Source: an uncultured Lacinutrix sp. (lineage in GTDB: Bacteria; Bacteroidota; Bacteroidia; Flavobacteriales; Flavobacteriaceae). From it: a stretch of DNA of 64,000 bases. A program made the position numbers and the translations under genes. The stretch spans positions 62,001-126,000 of the forward strand of contig NZ_CANMSJ010000006.1 of assembly GCF_947500605.1 (NCBI RefSeq). The letters run 5' to 3'. Position 1 is the first letter of the stretch, and every line of letters starts with the position of its first letter. This document shows, piece after piece, positions 28,206-36,154 of the stretch. A model generated the notes under the pieces. The model was not told the origin of the DNA. It worked only from the letters and a program-made list of their open reading frames with translations, and did not search any database.

Positions 28206-29489
28206 TTATAGTTGGTTAATTTTTAATTCCATTAATGGTCCTAATTCGTAGGTAGCCATAAGAAGTTCTTTTTTTAATGGTTGTAATTCACTTGTCATAC
28301 CATTAGCTTTATAGATTTCTGCTACATGATACAGAGCCTCTGGCTCGAATGTTTTATTAATTATATGCATATTTACAATGTCTAGTGCTTTTTTAAATTC
28401 ACCATTATTATATAAAGACCAAGCCAACAAATCGTAAGATTGTGGTGTTCCTCTATTTTCAATTTCTCGATTTGCAATAGCTATTGCTGAATCTACAAAT
28501 TTATTGTTTTCTGCAAATAGCTTAGCGTTGTATGCATTGTACATTTCTCCATATTGAGGATTTTGTACTGCATTTTTATAACTTGCAATATATTTGTTTT
28601 TTGAAGTTTCGTCTGTTAAAAATTCTGTAATTTCTGCTTTTAAAAGGAAATAATCTGGAGCAGTATATTCTTTAGTGATTGTATTTAAAATCCTAAGTGC
28701 TTCTTCTGGATTACGCTCGTGAGAGTAAACAATCCAAGCAATTCCTTTTTTTGCATAAGCATCGTTAGGATCTAAAGCTAGTGCTTTTAAAAAGTATTGG
28801 TAAGATTTATTTATTTGACCATCATGTCCATAAAAATCTGCAATATTGGTGTAAGACCATTGCTTTAATCCTACAATATTTGAAGATTCGGCTTTAGCCA
28901 TAGCCATTTCCATATATTTAATTGCAGCATCAAGATTACCAATATGGTCGTTCCATTTTGCTGTTCTAATTAAGTAATCGAAACTATTTAAATCTACCAC
29001 TTTTTCAAGGTAAGATTTTGCTATATCAAAGTTACCTAGTTCCATATGCACATCAAACATCATTTTTTGAGTACTATCAAGATCTTCGGCAAGTATTTCG
29101 GCTTTTTCTAACAGTATTAAAGAAGCTTTAAAACGATGTTGTGAAATATAATTTCTCGCTAAAGCTCTTAAATATCCTGCTTTATTCTGATTTGTTTTTT
29201 GATTGAGTTGAAGTAAATATGACTCAGCTTTTTTTAAATTTTTAATATTACCGGTAGCATCAAATAATTGAGATTCTGCACTAGCTAGTTTTGCTAAATA
29301 AGGAAATTGATTTGGTGTTTTTTCAAGCTTGTTTGCCCAGAATTTTTCTTCTGCTTTAGCATCGCTTAATTTTTTATTCTCTGCAATTAAGAAAACATCG
29401 TAATCTTTTGCGTTAGTAACTGTTTTATCTTCCTCTTTACAATTAAAAAGTAAAGCTAGAACTAGCAATAAGTATAAGTTAGTTTTCAT
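28206..29489 (-). CDS. Tetratricopeptide-repeat lipoprotein
   Basis: This 427-residue lipoprotein has a short signal with lipobox LALLFNC (Cys about residue 17). The rest is helical with TPR-like repeats, for example RALARNYISQHRFKASLILLEKAEILAEDL and SYQYFLKALALDPNDAYAKKGIAWIVYSHERNPEEALRIL in shortened form (repeats spread over about 75-400). Such proteins scaffold other proteins, probably here at the periplasmic face of the outer membrane next to the TonB receptor encoded 7 bases downstream. A terminator hairpin separates it from the DUF4331 genes upstream, so its expression is probably lower. Confidence 0.75.
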   Translation of the reverse strand: MKTNLYLLLVLALLFNCKEEDKTVTNAKDYDVFLIAENKKLSDAKAEEKFWANKLEKTPNQFPYLAKLASAESQLFDATGNIKNLKKAESYLLQLNQKTNQNKAGYLRALARNYISQHRFKASLILLEKAEILAEDLDSTQKMMFDVHMELGNFDIAKSYLEKVVDLNSFDYLIRTAKWNDHIGNLDAAIKYMEMAMAKAESSNIVGLKQWSYTNIADFYGHDGQINKSYQYFLKALALDPNDAYAKKGIAWIVYSHERNPEEALRILNTITKEYTAPDYFLLKAEITEFLTDETSKNKYIASYKNAVQNPQYGEMYNAYNAKLFAENNKFVDSAIAIANREIENRGTPQSYDLLAWSLYNNGEFKKALDIVNMHIINKTFEPEALYHVAEIYKANGMTSELQPLKKELLMATYELGPLMELKINQL

Positions 29490-29529
29490 TGTGTTTTGTT
29501 TTGTTGGTTATTGTGTTGATTCTATTGTA

Positions 29530-29567
29530 ATAAAAAATCCAGAGCGCTTAATCAAGCACTCTGGATT
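29530..29567 (-). terminator. Internal terminator / attenuator inside the DUF4331-TonB unit
   Basis: A 14-base stem with one mismatch (29554-29567 with 29536-29549) is followed on the minus strand by six T. It lies between the second DUF4331-type gene and the TPR gene. I see no new promoter in the 40 bases after it, so partial read-through is the likely way the last two genes are expressed. Confidence 0.75.
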
Positions 29568-29577
29568 ATAATGTTTT

Positions 29578-30129
29578 CTACCAAGGTGATGCTAAGTAAG
29601 GAAATGAAGGTGTAAATTCCTTATCATTTTCACTTACGTTATCATCTGTTAATCCTGGTTTTTCCGAACCATCTGGTCCACCAAAGATTAATAATAATTC
29701 TACTGATATAACATCGTCTTCTAATGCACGTCCTGTTAATACATTTGTACCATCAAAAAAGGTTGTTGTTCCATCTAAAGAAACAGTTAATACATCTGTA
29801 GCAAGAGCTCCTGTAAAAGTAGCTGCATTCCAAGTTAATGCGTTTGTAGTATAATCTGGATTTAAAGCTAATAACTTAGCTTCAAAACTTGATTGAAAAG
29901 CTGCACCTTGTGCCGAAGGTACTGTTGTATTAAATACATTTTTATCTGCTCCGTCAACAAAAACAGTATTAATTGCAGGTCTTGCCATTTGATCGTCTTG
30001 AGAGTAAGTCCCAGAAAAATCAAGTGTAGCTGGTGTTGTAGTTGTTCCTACTGCATCATCATCGTTAGAGCAATTAAAAGCAGCTCCAGATATTAATAAT
30101 GCGAACATTAGTGTTTTTATATTTTTCAT
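29578..30129 (-). CDS. Lipoprotein resembling the C-terminal half of DUF4331
   Basis: This 183-residue lipoprotein (lipobox near SGAAFNC, Cys about 20) resembles the second half of DUF4331 proteins: QMARPAINTVFVDGADKNVFN, then a variable region, GRALEDDVISVELLLIFGG and the closing DNVSENDKEFTPSFPYLASPW. Full-length DUF4331 proteins carry this after the domain found here in the neighbouring gene (30155-30847). Two short genes therefore seem to encode what is one chain elsewhere. DUF4331 has no established function. It lies 25 bases after its neighbour on the same strand. Confidence 0.7.
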   Translation of the reverse strand: MKNIKTLMFALLISGAAFNCSNDDDAVGTTTTPATLDFSGTYSQDDQMARPAINTVFVDGADKNVFNTTVPSAQGAAFQSSFEAKLLALNPDYTTNALTWNAATFTGALATDVLTVSLDGTTTFFDGTNVLTGRALEDDVISVELLLIFGGPDGSEKPGLTDDNVSENDKEFTPSFPYLASPW

Positions 30130-30154
30130 AATTGTATATTTTAAAAGTTGATTA

Positions 30155-30847
30155 TTATTTTGACTTAGTTTCTACCCAAGTATTAATGTTTCCTGTTCCA
30201 CCAATCATGCTTTTTGGCACCTCTACAACAATAGACATTACGTTAGTTCCTGCAAATGTATCACTAGCGAAACCTTCACCAGAACCTGCTGGTAAAAATC
30301 CTGCTTCTTCCATTCCATCACCATCATCATCTCCTGGAGTTAAAATTTGTGTAAATCTTGCAAAGTCAAAGAAAAAAGGATCATCTCTAGTTCCTGCAAA
30401 AGCCATAACACCATCTGCTGAAGTAGCAGTAATTGCAGCATCACCATAAGGAGTGATATCTACAACAGTACTAGTTGCAGCATCGTTAACTGTACTGTTT
30501 AAACTTGTACTATTTGAAGCAAATGGCCCAAACACATACATTTTACCATTTCTTGGAATTGCTTGAATTACCATATCCTCTATAGCATCGCCATCTGTGT
30601 CGATATTAATTTCTACTAAAACGTTTTCATCAAAGGCAGCTGTTCCTGAAGCTCCCGGACTTATTAAACCCTGAACGTTTGCTACAAAAGCAATGTTGTC
30701 TTCGTTTTGTCCTTGAAATGCGTAAAAATCTGTAATGTCACTTGTACCGCCTGCAACCGCTGGAGCATCAATGTGATCGGCAGCTACCATAAAGAAACCT
30801 GCAACTGCTATAGCTGAAGCTCCTAATAAAATTTTGAATTTTTTCAT
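30155..30847 (-). CDS. Exported DUF4331 N-terminal-type protein
   Basis: This 230-residue exported protein has a signal peptide (ILLGASAIAVAGFFMVAA) directly before the DUF4331 opening motif ADHIDAPAVAGGTSDITDFYAFQG, in which His and Asp residues are conserved in the family. Then come the beta strands typical of the family's first half (NIAFVANVQGL, VLVEINIDTDGD, MYVFGPFASNS), an acidic run GDDDGDGMEE near 180 and the ending DTFAGTNVMSIVVEVPKSM. The acidic runs may bind calcium. It is first in the unit. The upstream region has no CAAAnnTA (minus-strand -7 box), so an alternative sigma factor may drive it. Confidence 0.75.
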   Translation of the reverse strand: MKKFKILLGASAIAVAGFFMVAADHIDAPAVAGGTSDITDFYAFQGQNEDNIAFVANVQGLISPGASGTAAFDENVLVEINIDTDGDAIEDMVIQAIPRNGKMYVFGPFASNSTSLNSTVNDAATSTVVDITPYGDAAITATSADGVMAFAGTRDDPFFFDFARFTQILTPGDDDGDGMEEAGFLPAGSGEGFASDTFAGTNVMSIVVEVPKSMIGGTGNINTWVETKSK

Positions 30848-30929
30848 AATAATGAGATTTTGTTGTTAATTAATTTTTGGTTCTCAGTTCTACATACGCA
30901 CTAATTTGAAAGTCGGTTTTGTTAAAATT

Positions 30930-30939
30930 GTGTTAACAC
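30930..30939. promoter_or_regulatory. Palindrome in divergent intergenic region
   Basis: GTGTTAACAC is a perfect 10-bp palindrome between the DUF4331 unit (minus) and the LETM1-related gene (plus), about 33 bases upstream of the latter's -7 box. It shares the half-site GTGTTAA with the repeat at 20348-20371. Confidence 0.35.
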
Positions 30940-30971
30940 TAAAAACCATCTATAAATTGACTTGAAAAAAC

Positions 30972-30979
30972 TAACTTTG
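30972..30979 (+). promoter_or_regulatory. Predicted -7 box of the LETM1-related gene
   Basis: TAACTTTG is an exact TAnnTTTG match, 23 bases before the GTG start. No TTTG is found at the usual upstream spacing. Confidence 0.55.
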
Positions 30980-31002
30980 TCATCTTTAAAAAACACAAAC
31001 AA

Positions 31003-32175
31003 GTGAACCCATCTTCTTCAGGCTGGATTAAAAAGCTAATCTCAATAAACAACGAGCAACTCTCTACAGAATTCGCATCGTTGGCCGTTTTGTATAAAGC
31101 GCTTATTCCTTGTGGTTATATATATGGTAGTAATACCAATATTGTAAAGGATTTAATTGATAAAGACGATTTGTCTTCTGAAGAAATATGTAAAGTAAAT
31201 CATCTAATAGCATTATACGTTACACATAATAGTCTTAAAAGCACAGGTGATTTTATAGAAGATACCGTAGCATTTTATAAAAAGATTAATGCCCATAAAA
31301 CAAACTTCTTTCTAGATATTATTAGCAAAGGAGATACTATAGATATACTTGAAAAGATTATTCATAAAAGAATTCAAATAGATAATAACCTCATCGACAA
31401 AAGCTTTAATTACTTTATTACCAATGCCTTACTTTTTGTAGATATCTTAGCTTATAAGCAATATTTAATTACAGGTGATATTACTGAAGCCTCTATTATT
31501 AAAGAAGAAAGTGCTATTGAAACTATAGTATTAAAAACTTTAAATTCTAAGATTGAAAAAACCAAGTACGATAACAGCCTTATTAATTTATTCGAGCAGT
31601 CTTTACGTTACCAACAAACCAATAAGCTAGATTATAACGAAGCTATTGCACTTTTAAAAACACCTTTAGAAAAACAATACCTTCTGGATTTAGCCTGTAT
31701 GGCAACCTGGTCTGATAAAACCATAGACGACAACGAACGCTACTTTTTATTTCAGTTAGGAAAAGACTTAAACTTAGACACAAAAGAAGTTAAAAATGCG
31801 ATGCTGTCTATTACAGACTTTTTTGAAAAACACAAAAAAGACATTGTATTATTAGGGTCTAAAAATATTGTAAAATCGTTTTACGATAACTCTAGTGCAA
31901 TGGTAATGAAACTGATTTCTAGAAACAGTAAAAGGTTGTACAAAGAATTATCTCAAAGTAAAGAGTTAATGCTATTGCTAACAAAATCTACTGTTAGAGA
32001 TCTTACTAAAGAGGAACAAAAGAAAGTAAACGACCAATTACTAGATATCTTTAAAGCCATACCAAGTCTTGCAATATTTTTGTTGCCTGGTGGCGCTTTG
32101 TTACTGCCTTTAGTAATTAAGTTTATCCCAAAACTATTACCATCTGCATTCGATGATAATAGAATTGAAGATTAA
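31003..32175 (+). CDS. LETM1-related biofilm-associated family protein
   Basis: This 390-residue protein starts with GTG; no in-frame ATG occurs nearby and the -7 box supports this start. The first ~200 residues are helical and poorly conserved; the middle (LLDLACMATWSDKTIDDNERYFLFQLGKDL) is TerB-like. The last ~80 residues resemble the LETM1 ribosome-binding-like domain with an amphipathic hairpin at the end (KSTVRDLTKEEQKKVNDQL, then IPSLAIFLLPGGALLLPLV and a helix to LLPSAF). Bacteroidota relatives are called LETM1-related biofilm-associated proteins; the mechanism is unknown. It converges with the Fic gene, 20 bases away. Confidence 0.75.
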   Translation: MNPSSSGWIKKLISINNEQLSTEFASLAVLYKALIPCGYIYGSNTNIVKDLIDKDDLSSEEICKVNHLIALYVTHNSLKSTGDFIEDTVAFYKKINAHKTNFFLDIISKGDTIDILEKIIHKRIQIDNNLIDKSFNYFITNALLFVDILAYKQYLITGDITEASIIKEESAIETIVLKTLNSKIEKTKYDNSLINLFEQSLRYQQTNKLDYNEAIALLKTPLEKQYLLDLACMATWSDKTIDDNERYFLFQLGKDLNLDTKEVKNAMLSITDFFEKHKKDIVLLGSKNIVKSFYDNSSAMVMKLISRNSKRLYKELSQSKELMLLLTKSTVRDLTKEEQKKVNDQLLDIFKAIPSLAIFLLPGGALLLPLVIKFIPKLLPSAFDDNRIED

Positions 32176-32195
32176 TTAATTTAAACGTATTTAGC

Positions 32196-33149
32196 TTAAC
32201 GCTTACGCTCTCTATTAGCAATGTAGTTATTTATGGCTTCTTTAGTTGTGTACCAATTTCTACCTTCTTTATGTGCATCAATTTTACCTTGCCTAGCCAA
32301 TAAACTAACATATTCTTGACTGTAAGCCACGTCTGGTTCTTTAACAATATCGCTTATTATTTGATAGTCTTTATCGTGCTCTGGTAAAGCTGTTAAATAA
32401 ATATTTGTTGTGCGCTCTAAAGCCTGAGCCATTAATAACATTAATTTTGCGTAGTTACCTTTATTGGCCTGATTTAAAGCTGCATAATATTTATTTCTAT
32501 CATTTTTTAAAATAATAGCTGGCGGAAAACCTTCACGCATTAATAACAAGTTCATGACCAAACGAACTGTACGACCATTACCATCGAAGAATGGATGAAT
32601 ATGTACAAACCTATGATGAAACACTGTAGCCAACTCTATACTATTTAATTGTAAAGGGTTCTCGTTTACAAAGTCTACCAACTCGTTAAGTAATTGATGC
32701 ACTTTACGCGCGTTTGGTGGTACAAAATTAGCACCACTAATTCTAACACCTGCATTACGTAAACGTCCTGCAAATTCATCTTCTATAGTTCTAAGAACTA
32801 AAGCATGCAAAGACATTATATCTTTACTACTTAAAACATAATCTGGTTTAACTAAAGTATATAAATAGTTTATGGCGTGCTCGTGGTTTTTTGCCTCAAA
32901 ATGCTCACGAAGCGATTTACCTTTTATGGTAACGCCTTCTTGTAAAATCATTTTAGTTTCTCGAAGATTAAGCGTGTTACCTTCTATGCTATTAGAGTTG
33001 TAAGTCCATTCTATTAGTAGAGCTTCTCGAATACCTAATAAAGCAGTATTAGGAAAAGGTCTCAGTTTTTTAAGATACTGCACCTTCTCTTCCAGACGTA
33101 TAAACGTTTCTTTTAAATCTTCTCTATATTTTGTATCCAATGTTTCCAC
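32196..33149 (-). CDS. Fic-family protein (predicted AMP transferase), class II
   Basis: This 317-residue protein (from GTG 33149) carries the full Fic motif HPFFDGNGRTVR near residue 190, with catalytic His and ATP-phosphate-binding loop, so it should transfer AMP (or another nucleotide) to a target hydroxyl. An N-terminal helix has the autoinhibitory pattern in SNSIEGNTL near residue 55, matching [ST]xxxE[GN]; this marks a class II protein that restrains itself in cis. The C-terminal ~50 residues look like a winged helix (EYVSLLARQGKIDAHKEGRNWYTTKEA in shortened form). A longer start at TTG 33164 would overlap the predicted -7 box. The target is unknown. Confidence 0.85.
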   Translation of the reverse strand: METLDTKYREDLKETFIRLEEKVQYLKKLRPFPNTALLGIREALLIEWTYNSNSIEGNTLNLRETKMILQEGVTIKGKSLREHFEAKNHEHAINYLYTLVKPDYVLSSKDIMSLHALVLRTIEDEFAGRLRNAGVRISGANFVPPNARKVHQLLNELVDFVNENPLQLNSIELATVFHHRFVHIHPFFDGNGRTVRLVMNLLLMREGFPPAIILKNDRNKYYAALNQANKGNYAKLMLLMAQALERTTNIYLTALPEHDKDYQIISDIVKEPDVAYSQEYVSLLARQGKIDAHKEGRNWYTTKEAINNYIANRERKR

Positions 33150-33153
33150 ATTA

Positions 33154-33161
33154 CAAAGATA
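33154..33161 (-). promoter_or_regulatory. Predicted -7 box of the Fic gene
   Basis: TATCTTTG on the minus strand matches TAnnTTTG and lies 4 bases before the GTG chosen as start. If real, the transcript would have almost no leader. No TTTG is present at the usual upstream distance. Confidence 0.35.
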
Positions 33162-33216
33162 CAAAATTTTATCGGTTAATATTGAATTAAAACCTATCCG
33201 ATGTTAAGGTGGTTTT

Positions 33217-33972
33217 TTATTCTAACCAATTTTTAAAATCCTTAACACGTTCTCTAGCAACAATAACCTCTTGCGCGTTGTAGTTATTAAGTTTTATTTG
33301 TAAACGCGAATTGGTATAACTAACTATATCTTTGATTGCCTGAACATTAACAAAGAACTTTCTGTTTATTCTAAAAAATTGCTCAGGAGCCAGTTCGTCT
33401 TCCAAACCATCTAGCGTAGTATCTAAAAGGTAATTTCTACCTTCGGAAGTATATAAATATGTCCCTTTGTTTTCGCTATAAAAACATTCGATATCATCGA
33501 TATTTACCAATTTTAAATGCTGACCAACCTTTACCGAAAACCGTTTTTTATACTCACGTTCTATCGGGTTTATTAGTAGTTTTTTTATCTCGTTAAAATC
33601 TAATGTTACACTTTGCTTTTTGGGTATACGTGTTTTAAATTTTAAAACTGCTGCTTCTAGTTCTTCGTCGTCAATTGGTTTTAATAGATAATCGATGCTA
33701 TTTAGCTTAAAAGCTTGAAGTGCGTACTCATCGTAAGCAGTTGTGAAAATTATAGCAGAAGTAATTTCGATAGCATCAAAAATCTCAAAAGAAAGACCAT
33801 CGCTTAATTGAATGTCTAAGAAAATAAGATCTGGATGTTCGTTATTTTGAAACCATTCTATAGACTCTTCCACCGAATGTAACATTGTTTCTGCTTCAAT
33901 ATCTAGAGTTTTAAGCATACGCTGTAAACGTCTTGCAGATGGTTTCTCGTCTTCTATAATTATTACGTTCAT
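33217..33972 (-). CDS. LytTR-family response regulator
   Basis: This 251-residue regulator has a receiver domain with acidic pocket IIEDE (residues 5-9), phospho-acceptor Asp 53 in LIFLDIQLSDG, then TTAYDEYALQAF and the Lys in LLKPID. The C-terminal LytTR DNA-binding domain runs from about 145 (VKVGQHLKLVNIDDIECFYSENKGTYLY, shortened) to FFRINRKFFVNVQAIKDI. It is the partner of the LytS-type kinase encoded upstream in the same minus-strand operon, although a repeat of about 75 bases separates it from the 2TM gene before it. Confidence 0.92.
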   Translation of the reverse strand: MNVIIIEDEKPSARRLQRMLKTLDIEAETMLHSVEESIEWFQNNEHPDLIFLDIQLSDGLSFEIFDAIEITSAIIFTTAYDEYALQAFKLNSIDYLLKPIDDEELEAAVLKFKTRIPKKQSVTLDFNEIKKLLINPIEREYKKRFSVKVGQHLKLVNIDDIECFYSENKGTYLYTSEGRNYLLDTTLDGLEDELAPEQFFRINRKFFVNVQAIKDIVSYTNSRLQIKLNNYNAQEVIVARERVKDFKNWLE

Positions 33973-34059
33973 TAAATTGGTTTGGATTTTTGGATTGGTT
34001 GGATTTTTAGATAACTTACTCTTATGTTGCTACTGATCTTTATCGAGTATACTGTTTCT

Positions 34060-34135
34060 GCGTTAAGGATTAATGCGGCATCCTTTTGCTTTTTCTGCAA
34101 AAGATATAGCGGAAAGCCTGACCTTTAGGTAACGC
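34060..34135. repeat. Interspersed repeat (copy 1 of 2 in window)
   Basis: The element is bounded by GCGTTA (34060) and TAACGC (34130-34135), with an inner hairpin CTTTTGC ... GCAAAAG. A close copy in the same orientation is at 55508-55584. It sits inside the LytS/LytTR operon between a 2TM gene and the response regulator. Confidence 0.8.
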
Positions 34136-34140
34136 CCAAA

Positions 34141-34452
34141 CTATTTCCAAATATGTTTATCTTTTTCCATAATTTCTTTAATTTTTCGCTCTTCCCAATT
34201 GCTTCCTAAAACAAAGTTTGGTAAAAAAACAGTGAGTGCGTGTATAATAATTACAATGCCCCAAAGTGCAAAGGTTATAAAATTATGAGCTTGAAAATAG
34301 CTTTCGCCAGGTTCTAAATTTTCTATATTTTGAAAAACAACTATTAAATTTATTACTACATAAATAAGTAAATGTGTGTAAAAACTTTTTATCTTTTTAA
34401 CGCGTTGCCTAGCACGGTCTAAACGTTGTTGGTCTATTTTATTTGTGTCCAT
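34141..34452 (-). CDS. 2TM-domain small membrane protein
   Basis: This is a 103-residue protein from ATG 34452; an ATG at 34464 is possible and would overlap the previous gene. It is a single 2TM domain: basic helix RLDRARQRVKKIKSFYTHL, helix 1 (LIYVVINLIVVFQNI), a loop, helix 2 (NFITFALWGIVIIIHALTVF), and a closing GSNWEERKIKEIMEKD. The domain also occurs in the two genes upstream, one of them as the tail of the histidine kinase. It probably sits in the inner membrane near the kinase; the function is not known. Confidence 0.8.
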   Translation of the reverse strand: MDTNKIDQQRLDRARQRVKKIKSFYTHLLIYVVINLIVVFQNIENLEPGESYFQAHNFITFALWGIVIIIHALTVFLPNFVLGSNWEERKIKEIMEKDKHIWK

Positions 34453-34454
34453 AA

Positions 34455-34799
34455 TTATTCCCATTTTTTATTTTCTTCATCTATAAACTTTTCCAATTTG
34501 CGTTGTTCCCAATTTCTACCAAACATTAAGTTTGGACCAAAAACACCCATAAAATGGAAGAATATACCTATTCCCCAATAAAACACTGTTGAAAACACAT
34601 TAAAACTCCAGAATGGATCTCCGTTTAGGTTTTGAGAAATGAGATACAAAATAAAGATATTAATTACCACATAAGAAGCCAAATGCCAGTAGAAACCTAC
34701 TATCTTCTTTACTCTTTTCTTAGCTCTTAAATAAGCTTCTTCTCGTTCGTAATTACGTTCAGAGTTTGTTTCGTTATATGGTTCTATATTATTTTCCAT
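34455..34799 (-). CDS. 2TM-domain small membrane protein
   Basis: This 114-residue protein has the same plan as the next gene: AYLRAKKRVKKIVGFYWHL, helix 1 (ASYVVINIFILYLISQNL), loop, helix 2 (FSTVFYWGIGIFFHFMGVFG) and the closing GRNWEQRKLEKFIDEENKKW. It starts six bases after the stop of the kinase gene. The close similarity of the three copies points to duplication within the operon. Confidence 0.8.
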   Translation of the reverse strand: MENNIEPYNETNSERNYEREEAYLRAKKRVKKIVGFYWHLASYVVINIFILYLISQNLNGDPFWSFNVFSTVFYWGIGIFFHFMGVFGPNLMFGRNWEQRKLEKFIDEENKKWE

Positions 34800-34805
34800 T
34801 GGTGT

Positions 34806-36152
34806 TTAGCTATAGCGTTTGTCTTCTTCCTCTTTCATAAACTTTTCAATTTTACGTTGTTCCCAATTGCGTCCTAAAACGCCATCGTTTACAAACACTT
34901 TGTAAGCATGAATACTCAAGCCTAATCCCCAACCAGCCATTGGAAAGAAGAACCATTTAAAATCCCAATAGGTATTATAATTTATAAATATTAAAAACGG
35001 AATAACTGCACAGTACGAGATTAAATTATAATAAAACTCCTTTTGCTCATCCACACGTTTACGTGCTCTTATATAACTATCGTCAAACTGTTTTGCTGGT
35101 ATCTGTCTCATTACTTTTACTTGTTTGGTAAGCATTGGTATTGCAACTGTAAAGTGGGCTTTACCTTCAACAATACTTACTTTTCTGTTGGTTAATAATT
35201 GGTAGCGTTGTGTAATATTATTTAAACCTACTCCACTACTCTTTTTTACTACTTGTTTGGTTTGTAGATTATTTTCTACAATTAGGTTGCCATCGCTTTC
35301 GTAAATTTTAATATGCAAAGGTTTGCTTGCCGTTACTACATTATGCTTTACTGCATTTTCTAAAAGTAGTTGTAGAGATAGCGGTACAACTTTACTTTCT
35401 GGGTTTGATGCCTGCTCTGGGATATCGAAAATAATACTGTCTTCAAACCTCATTTTAAGAAGCGACATATAAGTTTTTGCAAATTTAAGTTCTTCGTCTA
35501 CCGTTATTAAATCTTTGTTTTTTTGCTCTAAAACATAGCGGTACACTTTAGACAAGCTGGTTGTAAACTTCTGGGCATTGTCGGGATTTTCCTCTATTAA
35601 ACTCGTTAATACATTTAAGCTATTAAATAAAAAATGCGGATCTAACTGGTTTTTTAAAGCATCGAACTTTGCGCTTGCCGTTCCTGCAATTACCTTTTGC
35701 TCTTTTACTTTTCTATCTTGTTTGCTTTTGTAGTAGTAAATACCATAAAAAATAGTGGTAATTAAAACCGATATTCCTAAAGCAAAAAGATAATTACTAA
35801 GTGTTTCTGTTTTTAAAAAGTTAGAAAAAGTGCTACTATAAATTATAACTCTTGTTATGTAACGAATACAAAAAATAGAGAGTATAGATACACCAACCGA
35901 CATTATAGCTGCCATAATAAGGTTTTTAAACTCAAAAAGTTTGAAACCCATTTTCTCTGTCATAAAACTAATCGTATAAGAGTTTGCCAAATACAAAACA
36001 ACAGAATACGCTTGGTTGTATATAAAATATTCTAGTAGATATTTATCGAAATTAATAGTATTACCATTTAACAATCTAAAAAGACCAATAATTGTAAATA
36101 CTAAAACACCTATACTAAATGCTTTACTTAACTGTTTAAAAAAATTAATCAT
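34806..36152 (-). CDS. LytS-type sensor histidine kinase with C-terminal 2TM domain
   Basis: This is a 448-residue inner-membrane kinase. The N-terminal half has four hydrophobic segments (about 12-30, 45-62, 78-98, 120-140). The His-kinase dimerisation motif LDPHFLFNSLN places the phosphorylated His at residue 173. The ATPase domain follows, with N box QLLLENAVKHNV and G box SSGVGLNNITQRY. After residue about 355 there is an additional 2TM domain (SYIRARKRVDEQKEFYYNL, then two helices, ending GRNWEQRKIEKFMKEEED), the same unit encoded alone by the next two genes. Its output is the LytTR regulator at the end of the operon. Confidence 0.9.
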   Translation of the reverse strand: MINFFKQLSKAFSIGVLVFTIIGLFRLLNGNTINFDKYLLEYFIYNQAYSVVLYLANSYTISFMTEKMGFKLFEFKNLIMAAIMSVGVSILSIFCIRYITRVIIYSSTFSNFLKTETLSNYLFALGISVLITTIFYGIYYYKSKQDRKVKEQKVIAGTASAKFDALKNQLDPHFLFNSLNVLTSLIEENPDNAQKFTTSLSKVYRYVLEQKNKDLITVDEELKFAKTYMSLLKMRFEDSIIFDIPEQASNPESKVVPLSLQLLLENAVKHNVVTASKPLHIKIYESDGNLIVENNLQTKQVVKKSSGVGLNNITQRYQLLTNRKVSIVEGKAHFTVAIPMLTKQVKVMRQIPAKQFDDSYIRARKRVDEQKEFYYNLISYCAVIPFLIFINYNTYWDFKWFFFPMAGWGLGLSIHAYKVFVNDGVLGRNWEQRKIEKFMKEEEDKRYS

Positions 36153-36154
36153 AT

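Noticed and set aside
30132-30449. 105-residue frame opposite the DUF4331 gene
   Set aside because: Proline/serine-rich antisense shadow of a gene with a clear family match on the other strand.
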